Source of the DNA: Ziziphus jujuba
Lineage: Eukaryota > Streptophyta > Magnoliopsida > Rosales > Rhamnaceae
Length of the DNA: 64,000 nt
Reading direction: 5' to 3'
NCBI RefSeq assembly: GCF_031755915.1
Contig: NC_083383.1
Span: forward strand, 25,088,501-25,152,500
A program made the translations under genes and the position numbers. Position 1 is the first letter of the stretch. The number at the start of each line of letters is the position of its first letter. The notes beneath the pieces were generated by a model. It saw only the letters and a list, made by a program, of their open reading frames with translations, did not search any database and was not told where the DNA came from. This document shows, piece after piece, positions 11,957-23,183 of this stretch.

Positions 11957-13094
11957 TGATACGAACGAACCTAGGACGACCTACATCTAAACCCATATTA
12001 TATTGGCCCGGATCTAATTATGTTCAAGTTCTAAGGGTCACCTTGAACCCTAAACAACCTGTGATTAGAAACCTTGGTATAATGAAGATGCCATAATAGA
12101 TGATGGATATCCTATTGATAAGTCAAAACTAAAACACTCATTCACTAATGGTGTTTTAGGTGTTCAAAAGAATAAAGAGAAATTCAATCTCACAAAATAA
12201 ATTCTGAATATTATTAATGGTGTGTTCTTCCTAAAAAACAAGTCCTTTTATAGGATAAAAGAAAAAAAAATAAAACCCTAAAACCTAAAGGAAAAACTAG
12301 CAAATAGGATTAGGAAACTAAGCATGGCTGAATTTTCTCTCTCCTTTCTTAAACTAATTTGGATTAATTAATTCCTTTATTTTGAATTAGGAATTAATTA
12401 ATTTACAATGAAAATAATAAAATAATAACTTTCCTAAACTTATTTTTCCAGAAAATAAATAAATAAAAACAAAAAAGTAAAGGTAATTTCCTAAAACAAA
12501 AAGTAGAAACCAAATTAGGAAACTAAAATACTATCTTTTTGACTAAGTTGACTTTGACCAATCTTTGACCAATTTAAGCTCCAAATTATCTTTCATATGC
12601 TTTTTACGATAACAAATAGGCTGATCATGAAGTCCCACACATTTCCCTTGCTTGGAGTAAAGAGAGAAATCCAACTTAGCAAAATATAGTAAAGCCAGCG
12701 GGTAACACAGCAAAATCGACCAAATTTTGATGTTGTGCACACAGCGCCTTTTTGGATGCCTTTGAAGCTGAATTGAATTTATTTCATGACCTCTTAGACA
12801 TATGTATGGAATCCATGAAGCATTGGAACCATTTCATGCTGCTCGGACTCCATAAATGCACCAAAACCGCTACCCAGGTCCGTATCGACTTCCACCAGTT
12901 GTATGCTCAAAATAGGTTTTGGATCTTTGGGTATGGACAAGCCCTCTTGAGAATGAATTACTTCTTAGATAAAGGCAGCGAGGTTGTCCCTAAACCTTTT
13001 AACTTGAGCTCTAGTGATCAGCCCGGTCTTTATCCATATTGGGTCAGCAACCCAGCGGGTTGTCTGTTATGCAGGCATGGGTGGATTCGCATCA
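11957..13094 (-). repeat. 5' LTR of G1-a
   Basis: 1138 bp, collinear with 7197-8382. It carries a 4-base duplication near the outer end (acgaacgaacc). It ends at 13094 immediately before the target duplication copy. Confidence 0.92.
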
Positions 13095-13580
13095 CCAACT
13101 CTCTTTATGTAATTGGTTATAGTAATACAGAATATACAGACTGGGTGGATGATAGAAAATCTACCACTAGATATATATTTATGAGGCAGGAGGAGTTGTA
13201 TCTTGGCAGAGTGCCAAGAAGTTTATGATAGCATGCTTGACTATGAAGGCAGAGTATGTGGCATGTTGTTAGGTACATTGTCATGTAGTTTGGCTTCAGA
13301 ATTTTATTTATGAATTAGGAGTGGTTGATCTCACTGAAAGGTATGTCATGATGTACTGTGATAATACTGCAGTAATGTTTTCTCCAACAAAATGAAAGAT
13401 GCCTCTGACATAAGATACATTGATGTAAAATATTTTGTAGTGAAGGAGAAAGTTGAAAAAGGCCTTATTAGTATTATTCACATGTTGACTTACAACATGG
13501 TGGCAGATCCATTGACCAAGGCCTTATCGATAGGAAAATTTAAGGAGTATATATCCTGCATGGAATTGTTGAGCAGTTAA
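13095..13580 (+). pseudogene. Copia RNase H relic (C1), resumed after G1-a
   Basis: Right of the insertion the Copia frame continues with IGYSNTEYTDWVDDRKSTTRYIF (consensus G-Y-S-D-x-D-W-A-G), in which one catalytic Asp has become Asn. It goes on with ACLTMKAEYVAC (catalytic Glu), CDNTAV and, at 13392-13580, HIDVKYF-like and VADPLTKAL motifs of the C-terminal end. Frameshifts separate the blocks. RNase H would remove the RNA strand during reverse transcription; this copy cannot. Confidence 0.85.
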
Positions 13581-14114
13581 GACTGTTGTGGCTCAGTGGA
13601 TGTTTATTATGTAATCTGTAATAATGTCCATATTGGGTATTGTTTATTTCTTTGAGTCTTGTATTGTTGAGAAATACATTGATGTATATGGATCATTATT
13701 TATTTATGAGATATTTGGTACACATATTGTTGGTCTTTATTTTCACAGGCCTATTTTGAAACTTTCAATTTGCATATGTGTATGTTGATCCACAGATGTC
13801 ATGGTGAGTCTCTACTGCCTAGTTTGAGTATGTTGTTATATACTATCGGTACATAGTGTACTCGAATGAAATGGTATCATATATTTGGGGATTGCACATG
13901 ATAAGGTAAATCACTACTACCTAAACTGAGCTTATGGCATGCAAAATGCTTGGTTGAAATGGTATCTGATTTTGGGAGATTTACTTTGTCTGGAATATTG
14001 TTATATCTTGTCAGCATACTATATACTTAGATCAAATGGTGTTTTGTTTTGGGAGATTATATAATAATTGAGTTTAATGTTGTTTGTAAAGATTATGCAG
14101 TCTAACTGGGAGAT
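13581..14114 (+). other. 3' untranslated region and polypurine tract of C1
   Basis: Non-coding. It contains repeated phrases such as gaaatggtatc and gggagatt. It ends with ctgggagatt at about 14106-14115, which resembles the aagtgggagatt polypurine tract common before the 3' LTR in this Copia group. Confidence 0.5.
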
Positions 14115-14480
14115 TGCTACATATATATATACACACACATATATATAAATATATATATTATGCGGACTAGCATAATCAATAACTAATTTATAGGGCTTAT
14201 TTTGCCATTAATGAGACCGACTTATACCATAGGGCCCTTGGGTACATACTCTCTGTAATACTACAGTTGATCCATTGGACAAGAGGACCATATCTTTTTA
14301 AAAGCCCATTTGGCTTATCCATATTTTATTATTATTTTAAATTGATTTTTATAAGATTAAATTTTATTATATGCATATGGCAGGGAGGAGAGAGAGTATT
14401 AGAGGTATATTTGTCAATTCAAGTGCCACAAAGAAAAGGGAAAATGAATTATGAATGCATTTATGATACAAGGACGTATC
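14115..14480 (+). repeat. 3' LTR relic of C1
   Basis: It starts after the purine tract with an AT/AC microsatellite and then matches the 5' relic around 14219-14345. The right end is not visible, and the true LTR may continue further into the AT-rich sequence. Confidence 0.45.
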
Positions 14481-15976
14481 AACAATTTTCCAAACCTTAA
14501 GAGGTATTTTTAATTTCCTTCAAATCTAAGGGAAGGGGAATGCAACATTCCTTTCATTAAGAAAAGCAAAAGTCTCATAAAAAAATAAAATAAAGCATGT
14601 GAATTCTTCAAAAAATCTAATAAATATTGACTTTTAAGTGATTAGTGACACCACATCACTTGCACAATGGTTATAAATAAGTTCTTCTCCAAATTTATTT
14701 GAACCATTAAAACTATTATGACCTTTCGTTGTCCTTGCTCTAACAAAGGTCGCACTCTACTTCGAATAGATTCTTCTTTTCTCTCTAGTGATTTTTCCAA
14801 TGAAGAAACTTTGACTACTATCCCTTTTGATAACAATCCTTTTTACTAATATTCCACTGAAATATTTTCTTAACCTTAATAAACAAAAAAAAAAAGTTAA
14901 ATAAAAATTGAATTCTTTATAGTAAAATGTTGCATGGAGCTCCAAATGACTCGGAAATATATTGATGCTGCTCTCCTTTAAATCATATTGAAACTCTTTG
15001 GCATCATGCTGCTCCTCCTTTTTTAAATCATACTAAAACTCTTCGATGATAAGCCAAATTAGTTTTAGTGGTTCAGATGACTATGAGCCATTCATTTAAC
15101 CCGTGGTTCTACATTTGCCTTTTGAATTTTAATTCCATTTAGGAATTCCTAATGAGAGAAAATGATATGTTAGGTTGGAAACATGTTCTCAATATAAGAT
15201 GTTAATGTTGCCTTTATTTATTTATTTATTTTTTTAGAACAAAGCTTTGGATGCCACATTCCTTAATGATTTAAAACTAAAATCTTAGTGTAGTAAGTAG
15301 CAATACTTGGTAGTTGCCACATTAATAAGTGTCCAATATAATGTCATGATCCACCCTAGAATCCCTTAAGGACTCCTGGAATAGCTTTGAGTAGGGAAAC
15401 ACCATTGAGAATTCTACAAAAAATTCGGCAGAGCTTCCCTTAAAATATGAACTTCCTAAAATTTTACACTGCATAGAAAATACATTTCTATATACCCATC
15501 TTGCTTATAACTCCCATTTACTACAATTCCACAAATTTTTAGCACTTCACAAATAAAATCTAACACACATACATGTAGAACAACATGTTGTCCAAGTCAA
15601 CAATCAACCTTAAAGCATTCTAAAAGCAGGGTAGTTAGATAGAAATAAACATATGAAAATAGTGCTTTAATTAAATAATTATTGTCATGAATAGAATTCC
15701 ATTAATACATTGTCGTTCAGTATTGACATAAATAAGCACACACACACACACATATATATATATGCATACATATATATATATATATATTTATTCTAAATGT
15801 ATATACCTCTCGAAGGTTCCTTGTAATTGCCTGTAGGCTAAGGAACCTGCTCGTAGGCTAAATGTCCATATATATGTAAACCTACCCATAAGATAATTTG
15901 TCCAAAAGAAAGTTTTACATCCAATATTATAACTCCACTATCGTCACACAATATCAATAGAACCAAAAACATGTAC

Positions 15977-16010
<34 letters not shown>

Positions 16011-16025
16011 TTATATACATATGTA
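14481..16025. other. AT-rich spacer
   Basis: No gene recognised. AT-repeat stretches lie near 15755-15787 and 15977-16012. Text near 15430-15460 (ttcggcagagcttccc) looks like a decayed LTR piece of another family on the minus strand, but I cannot place it. Confidence 0.5.
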
Positions 16026-16030
16026 ATAGG

Positions 16031-17161
16031 TGATATGAACCTAGGACAACCTGCTCCTAAACCCGTATTATATTAGCCCGGATCTAATTATGTTCAAGTT
16101 CTAATGGTCACCTTAACCCCTAACCAACCTGTAATTAGAAACCTTGGTATAAAATAAAGACACCACAGTAGGTGATGGAAGGCCTATTGATAAGTCAAAC
16201 TAAAACACTCATTTCACTAATGGTGTTTTAGGTGTTCAAAAGAACAAAGAGAATTCAATCTTACTTATAATTTTCTGTATAAAATTCAAGCTTAATTCTT
16301 ATGGAAAAATAAGCCTTTAAATAGGATACAAAGTCATGAAATAAAACCCTAAAAACAAAGGAAAAACTGGCCATACAAAGTAGTTTCCTATGGTGGTCGA
16401 AATTCTCACTCCTTTCCTAATCTAATTTGGATTAATTAATTCTTCTATTTTGAATTAGGAATTAATTAATTTACAATGAAAATAATAAAATAATAACTTT
16501 CCTAAACTTATTTTTCCAGAAAATAAATAAATAAAAACAAAAAAGGAATGGTAATTTCCTAAAACAAAAAGTAGAATCAAATTAGGAAACTAAAATACTA
16601 GCTTTTTAACTAAGTTGACTTTGACCATTCTTTAACCAATTTGAGCTCCAAATCAGCTTCTATTTGCTTTTTAGGATGCCAAATAAGCTTTCATGAAGTC
16701 CCACACGTTTCCCTTGCTTGGAAGAAAAAGAAAAAGCCAACTCAGCACAATACAGTAAAGACAGCACAAAATACAGCAAAAACCGGCCAAATTTACTAAT
16801 TGTCTGTACAACCCCTTTTTGGACGACTTTGAAGCTGATTTGAATTGATTCCATGTCCTCTTAGACATATTTATTGAATCCATGAAACATTGAAACCATT
16901 TCATTCTTCCCGGACTCCAAAAATGTACCAAAGCCGCTATACGGGCCCGTACTGGCTTCCACCATTTGTATGCTCAGAACCTGTCTTGGATCTTCGAGTA
17001 TGGACAAGCCCTTTTGAATATGAATTACTCCTTGGATAAAGGCATCAATATTTTCCTTAAACTTCTTAGCTTGAGCACTAGTGATCGGCCTGGTCTTCAT
17101 CTGTATTGGGTCGGCACCCTAGCTGGTTGTCGGTTGAGCGGGTTCGGGCAGATTCGCATCA
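16031..17161 (-). mobile_element. Solo LTR of the G1 family (G1-b)
   Basis: The 1131-bp sequence is collinear with the G1-a LTRs, starting tgatatgaacctagg and ending gattcgcatca on the + strand. It has no internal region. A 5-bp target duplication ATAGG flanks it (16026-16030 and 17162-17166). This is the product of recombination between the two LTRs of a minus-strand insertion. The LTR still shows the coding tail KTRPITSAQAKKFKENIDAF on the minus strand near 17035-17100. Confidence 0.93.
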
Positions 17162-17166
17162 ATAGG

Positions 17167-18519
17167 TGTATAATTGGATCTAGGGAAACGAAAGTAAGAC
17201 AATTAAATAATGAAATAAAAATCTTCTCAGTGAGTAAAAATAACATTAATATCAATATAATAAAATAATTAACCTCTGATATGTAAAATTGTTTCTAAAC
17301 ATTAATTAAAACATAAATAAAACCATAAAACAACACAATTAATCCATATAAAACCCATGTAAAATTTTATCAAATAAAATTAAAAAAAAAATTAGATATA
17401 CTATATGATACACCAATGCTATAAGATGTTGTTTGACATCCCAAACACCACTTGACAGAAGGGAGAGGGAGAATAGAAACCTAAATGTGGCCTTTTTAGT
17501 GTTCCAAAGGCATCGGTCCTCAATAACCTACCATCTTGGGGGTAAAGGGTTGACTAATGTCATCATTTCAAAATACTTGCCTACCCTTGTTCGCTTTAGC
17601 TCTCATAGGAATCGCTAAATACAACCTACTGTCTTTCGGCAATAGGAAGGGTGACTCATATTATCACTTCAAAATACCAACCATTTCCCACATCATAGGT
17701 CACAAAGGGTAACTACGTATAACGTGTGTGCTGAAATCAATAACAAATATATGTAATAAATTAACATTTAAAAAAAAATACAATTAAACATAAACAAATA
17801 ATATTGCAAAATCAAAATTACCATGTTATCTTGCAAAATCACAAATAATCTTTCAAATATACAAATATTTGTACATTATCTAACAATATATATATATACA
17901 CAATGTTAAAGTAAAATTTGATAATAAATATAGGTGGTACATCCAAATCTAGTCAACCGTGAATAAATAAATAAATAAGTAAATAAAAAAACAATTTAAC
18001 TAAATAAATAGATAAATAAATAATTCTCAAATTAATATACCTAAATATACAGACATATCCAATTATATGCATGACATTTAGTGCCTCAAAAACTTCTATA
18101 AGTAAATAATATATAATTAATAGTCTTAAAAGTATTTTAGAAGAATAAACCATTTACATGTAAATATCATATAAATAAATATTTATATATATGTATATAT
18201 CTTTATATAATTAATTAAAATCACAAAAAGATTTCAAAATAAAAACTATATAAATAATACTCTTTTATTCAATACCAATCCAAAGCCAACATACCAAGTC
18301 TAACAAAATTATTCTTATAAACAATTTAGAACCAAAAAATGACATAGTATGTTGACAAACTAACTTTAAAATACAAAAATTTCTCCAAATCATCAATTAT
18401 AACAACTTAGAGCCAAAATTCAACTTAACATCATAACATGGTACCATTCACGAAACTACTATCTCAAATAATATACTAAGACCACCTAATTAAGTAAATA
18501 TGAATATCTATATTTATAC
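17167..18519. other. AT-rich spacer with a small internal repeat
   Basis: No gene recognised. Two related segments about 100 bp apart (tgactaatgtcatcatttcaaaatac near 17551 and its variant tgactcatattatcacttcaaaatac near 17652) suggest an old tandem repeat. The rest is AT-rich with TAAATAAA-like runs. Confidence 0.5.
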
Positions 18520-18524
18520 ACACA

Positions 18525-19529
18525 TGTTGAAATGTGGTGATCTTGCCACAATGTGCAAGGTAGTTCGGTTACACTTGCACTCTTTGTTTTGCAACATCAA
18601 AGACCAAACATTATTTATGTTTATGCATTTTATTTTATCTTTTAATGTTTAAGAACAATATCCTTTTTGTAATGCCCTAAGCTCATTATCTAGCTTAAGG
18701 CCTTTTTTGTCTAGTTGCTGGAATTGTATTTCCAGCAACATAAGTCCACTTCCTTGGATGCCGTTTGAAGTAGGTTTGGGATTTGGACCTGAATTTTGTA
18801 TATGATAAACTAGATATGCATAGGAAGCAGTAGAAAAAAGAATGGCCCAATTTGGAGCTGGGAAGGCTGAGTTACGTCCAAAACAATCTGACCCTTGTGC
18901 AGTTTTGTTGCCCAGAAAACTGGGCAAAACTGCCTCGGGTTTGATTACTTTTGAATGGGTAAATGGACTTTGTTTTATCTGGTTTTTGGCTAGAACATAG
19001 TTTAATATTCAAAAAGGCTTCCCTCCAAGTTTCAAGTCAAATGGAGCTGGTTTTCAAATTCAAATGCCTTAGACAAGCTGAACTGCCCATTAAAGAAGGT
19101 TTCTTGCATGCCCAGCACATTGATTAGAGTTAGTTGAGGTAGTTTGGCTTGGTTGGTTACTTTTAATGCTTTTGTATTTATTGCTCAATATGGCAGCATG
19201 CCTTATTGTCTTTTTGATGTATTTAAAAGTATGAAAATTGTAATGAAAAACGTTGAGAAAGAAAATATTCAAAAAACAAATTTTGAAAAACAACATTTTT
19301 GGCTCTCTCTATCTCAACTACTACATTTTGGTTTCTTCTTCTTCCCAAAAGCTAACAACCTTCTCAAGAACCCTAAACCTCCATTAAAACCAGAAACAAA
19401 ACCTTAACAAACCCAAAGAAAAAAAAAACAAAACCAAGAACCAAGAACCAACAACAATCATTCTTGACTAACACCTTGAATGATTGTGCTCTAGGGTACA
19501 ACAACATAAACCTATACCAAATTCCATCA
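18525..19529 (+). mobile_element. Solo LTR of Copia family C2
   Basis: 1005 bp, from tgttgaaatgtgg to attccatca, collinear with the LTR at 59895-60894. Flanks are ACACA on both sides (18520-18524 and 19530-19534), a low-complexity but correctly placed 5-bp duplication. No internal region is present. A conserved TATA-like gtatttaaaag lies near 19219. Confidence 0.9.
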
Positions 19530-19534
19530 ACACA

Positions 19535-19889
19535 CACACACACGCAAAAATTTTCACATGAAGACACATAAATTCCAAAATCCACATAATGAGATTTAAA
19601 TAATATAATTAACATACTGGCAAGCCCGAAACACAATTTGCAAATTATTCTACTCACTGGGTTGGAGGTATTCACTCCTACTTCACAGTAGGCCACCTCT
19701 TGGCTTGATAATGTGTGCTTAAAGTATTATGAAAATATTATTTAGGCTTCCATTAAAAAAATAAAAAAACAATTAAAATCCTAAGGTCCCAATTTCATTC
19801 CATGACTCAAGAATTACCAACATCAGATACAAATTAGACAAAATACAGAGTTAGCCCATGTGAAAACATTTGTCAATCAACTTTATGCC
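19535..19889. other. Spacer between solo LTR and LINE relic
   Basis: Starts with a CA run and continues as AT-rich sequence. No coding region or clear repeat is recognised. The 3' end of the minus-strand LINE may lie here, but no poly-T tail marks it. Confidence 0.45.
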
Positions 19890-20394
19890 ACTACACCTTT
19901 AGTACCTTTCTTCTTCTTTATGTAGTGAACAATCTCGTTCGCAAGGATTGAGTTTTTACCCATAAATATCAAGGAAAAAAGCCGCTTGATTAGGAGAAAT
20001 CAACTTATCCAACAACTGCTTACTCTTTTGCACCAAAATCTTGGAGATCACTTTGTAAATGGTGTTTGAAATACTAATAGGCTTGATATGACTTAACGTA
20101 GATATCTAACTTGATTTGGGAATGAGAATCACAAATGTTCTATTTATATCTTTTGGAAGAAAACCAAAGCTAGACATACTTTGGATTGACTTGGTCATAT
20201 TATTCCTAATAATATTCCAATAACATTTAACAAAGATAGCCAGTAGCTCATTTGGGCTTAAAGCTTTAACAAGATGAAAATTTTTCACAATTTTTCATAC
20301 TTTAACCTGAGATAAAATTTAACAAGTCGACTCACTTTCAACAAAACAAATGTATGGTTAAGTAATTTGATCCAAATAGAGATAAGTGACCATT
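19890..20394 (-). pseudogene. L1-type LINE reverse transcriptase relic, 3' part
   Basis: On the minus strand 20106-20288 reads FHLVKALSPNELLAIFVKCYW, then MTKSIQSMSSFGFLPKDINRTFVILIPKSS. This matches the start of the plant LINE RT domain (consensus G-x-L-P-x-x-x-N-x-T-x-I-x-L-I-P-K). The following frames show the next RT block in decayed form. The sequence breaks at 20394 where G1-c is inserted and resumes at 30566 with the part that lies upstream in the LINE. Confidence 0.8.
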
Positions 20395-20417
20395 TGGTGA
20401 GAATCCGCCCATGCCCG
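20395..20417 (+). repeat. 23-bp remnant of the 5' LTR of G1-c
   Basis: tggtgagaatccgcccatgc matches the start of the 3' LTR at 29432 (taatgagaatccgctcgtgg). The rest of the LTR, the primer site and the leader are missing before gag sequence begins. Confidence 0.75.
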
Positions 20418-22291
20418 AGGTCGAGGTCGAGGAGGTCGTGGACGCCATAGTGAGGATTTTAAAGGAGGTAATTATGGATATAATTTAGAGGAGGATTTTG
20501 AAGACATCTATGCACTCCTAGGAAGGACAATCCGTGGGAGACCAACAAGGAATGAAGATGATGATCTTGGAAATATTAAGGTCAACATACCACCTTTCAA
20601 GGGAAAAAGCAATCCGGAAGCCTACTTAGAGTGGGAGGATCGAATGAAGATGATTTTCGATTGTCACAACTATTCGAAGGTTGAGAAAGTTAGATTGCCA
20701 GCTTTGGAATTTGGTCACTAATCACTCCAATGATGGGCAAATGAGCAAAGTACCCAAAGAAGAGTTGGAGATGAACCCATCACTACTTGGTGACAAATGA
20801 AAGGAGCCATGAGAAAGAGGTTTGTACCAAGTCATTACCATAGGTTGCTACATCAAAGGTTACAACCTTTATCTTAAGGAGATAGGTCCGTGGAGGATTA
20901 TTATAAGGAGATAGAGATGATCATGATGAGATTGAGCATGAATGAGGATAGAGAAGCAACCATGGCACGATTTCTAGGTGGGTTGAATCGTGAGATAGCT
21001 AATCAATTGGAATTACAACAATATGTGGAATTGGAAGGGATGTTGCATGTGGCTATCAAACTTGAGAATCAATTCAAAATGAGGGGTACAAGCCCATGGT
21101 TTGGAGTAGTTACCAACAGTAGGAGGTCAAATCCAAGTGTTTGGAGAAGCAATCCCACATATGATTACAAGCCAAAATCGAAACTAGATGAGGAAAGCAC
21201 CAATCGGCCAAAAAGGGAGGCTAAAATTGAATTTGTCCAAGCACCAAGGAATGAAGGTAAATCTAATCCTAAACTTTCTAGAACTCGTGATATTGTGTGT
21301 TTTAAATGCTAGGGATGAGGACACATTGCTAGCCAATGCCTGAATAGGAGAATCATGGTGCTGAAAGGTAATGGTGAGTTAGAATATGAAAGTGAAGAAA
21401 GTGGTGGTGAAACCGAGGAAGAAGAGGAAGAACTTGAAGATGAAGCCGAGACCTTAAATGCTTCAAATGCTGAATTGAGTTTGGTGAGAATGAGAGTCTT
21501 GACTGTGTACAAAGATGAGAATCAAATTCAAAGAGAGAACATCTTCCACACCTAATGTGAAATTTAAGGTAACATTTGTAGTATGATAGTTGATAGTTGT
21601 GCAAATGTAATTAGTAATTTGGTAGTTGATAAATTAGGGTTGACAACCATTAAACATCTAGAACCATATAGATTACAATGAATTAATGATAGTGGAGAGA
21701 TGATAGTAAAAAAAAAAAAAAGCCAAAGTAAAATTCAGCATTGATAAATATGTAGATGTTGTATTGTGTGATGTTGTTCCTACGCATGCGGGTTCTATTT
21801 TATTGGGTAAGCCATAACAATTTGATAAGGATGCCATACGTTATGGAAGAGAGAATTCCATTGTTTTTAAATTTAAAAGGGAAAAGTGTTAAGCTAGAGC
21901 CATTAACTCTAAAGCAGGTATTTAGAGATCAACTTCAAATGCAACAAAGGAGGGAGGCCGACAAGCTCAAAGAAAGGACTAGTATGGCACCCATGGTAGC
22001 AACACCAATTCCAAGGGGCAATGCCATGCAAAACCAACCAGGTAAGTATTCTAAAACCCAAATTGAGTGGAAAAACAAAGCTAAAGTTGAGAGTGAGAAA
22101 AGGGGAGGAAAAGCTAAGAGTGAGGTGAAAGTAGTGGGATCCGTGAGTGAGAAAGAAAAGGAAAGAAAAGAGAGGAAAAAATAAAAATTTTTATCTGAGT
22201 TTTGGGATGTTAATAAAGCTATTTTGAGTAAGAAACCATTGCTGGTCATGATTTATAAAGATGCTTATTTAAAGATACTTTTGTTGCTTTC
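20418..22291 (+). pseudogene. G1-c gag-protease-pol start, unit 1
   Basis: Begins inside the RG-rich part of gag. The gag core is recognisable ([20 protein letters not shown] near 20580-20640; [31 protein letters not shown]). It has stops, for example TAA after EFGH at 20719. The open part 20890-21312 ends at TAG inside the knuckle (FKC then stop, then GHIASQC). The protease has lost residues at its active site (MIVDSCANVI). An acidic stretch (EETEEEEEELEDEAET) lies between gag and protease. It ends at the pol start [19 protein letters not shown] and then runs straight into leader sequence. Confidence 0.82.
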
Positions 22292-23183
22292 ATGTTTTAG
22301 TCTTAAATATTTGCATTCATATATTCAAACAAAGAAAAGAAAGAAAAGGCCGAACATATATTTAAAAAAAAAAAAAAAAACTGCACAATTTGTATTTTGT
22401 TTGGGAGGTCACGGGTTTGGTGATTGTTTGGTGCTGAAATTGCGATTTTGGATTCTTGCTACTGCAGTTGTCTTATGTCCTATGAGTAAAGAAAAAAGAA
22501 GAAAAGAAAAAAAAAAAAAGTCGAATAAATTTTTTTTTTTCGATTTGTTGAATTTGGTGTTAAAATTTGTTGCTGGAAATTTCTTAGAGCTGCTGTTTTG
22601 TTGATTATTTATTCAATATTTGGAGTTGCTCAAGAATTAGTTTTCTTGCTGGATATTTGAATTTTGGGTGGTTAAATTATCTGGATTAAAATTCGTTAAA
22701 GGAATTGATACAAAACTAGAATTACAAGAACAACAACCAACACTACTCTTTAATTTTGTTCAAATTGATTCTTGTTTGAGTTTGAATTTCTTTCTCTAAA
22801 ATTTCAATCTTGGATTATTAATTTCTTACCATCTAGTCCAGATCTTATTAATTCCAAAATTTTCTTGTTGATTTGCCTTATTTTGCCTAGAAAAGCCGAA
22901 AACTAGATTTTGTTAATTCATTCGGTATTGCTTTTTTTTTGCTATTGTTTTGTTGTTAAGTTTAATTAAAACATTCTTTTGATCTAATTGTTGTTTTCTT
23001 GGGTTTTAATTAGAACTTTGAGATAATTATTTGAGTGGAAAAAGACAAGAGTGAGTGACCTTAAAAGAGGGTAAAAGCCGAAACTAGTGGGAAAACACAA
23101 GTGTCAAGACCTTGATTGAATGAAACACATGAGGGAGTAATTTTTGGTGAGAATTTATTTTATTTTGCAATATTTATACTAAC
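22292..23183 (+). other. Internal leader copy 1 of G1-c
   Basis: Matches the G1-d leader from about position 51908 onward (tgttttagtcttaaatattt, ctgcacaattt, A-runs, then the region before gag). It follows pol sequence directly with no LTR and no primer site. It is non-coding; the open frames here are low-complexity. Confidence 0.85.

Larger units (their letters stand above)
7197..13094 (-). mobile_element. Non-autonomous Ty3/Gypsy element G1-a
   Basis: The element reads on the minus strand. LTRs at 7197-8382 (3' LTR) and 11957-13094 (5' LTR) both begin, in element orientation, TGATGCGAATC and end in ...TTCGTATCA. The 5-bp target duplication CCAAC is at 7192-7196 and 13095-13099. Between them lie a leader, a broken gag, a broken protease and a short pol tail. 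No RT, RNase H or integrase core is present, as in G1-c and G1-d. It is inserted in the RNase H end of Copia C1 and is therefore younger than C1. Confidence 0.93.
1215..14480 (+). mobile_element. Old degraded Ty1/Copia element C1, interrupted twice
   Basis: Copia order is visible on the + strand: LTR relic, primer site, long leader, gag, protease, integrase, reverse transcriptase, RNase H, LTR relic. Every coding part has frameshifts and stops, so it is dead. The pieces at 3211-7196 and 13095-13580 join across the Gypsy insertion G1-a, because the Copia sequence ending at 7196 resumes at 13095 after a 5-bp duplication (CCAAC). A second insert, derived from chloroplast rpoA, splits the RT motif. 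The outer ends are approximate: the two LTR relics match clearly only around 1245-1345 and 14219-14345. Confidence 0.8.
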
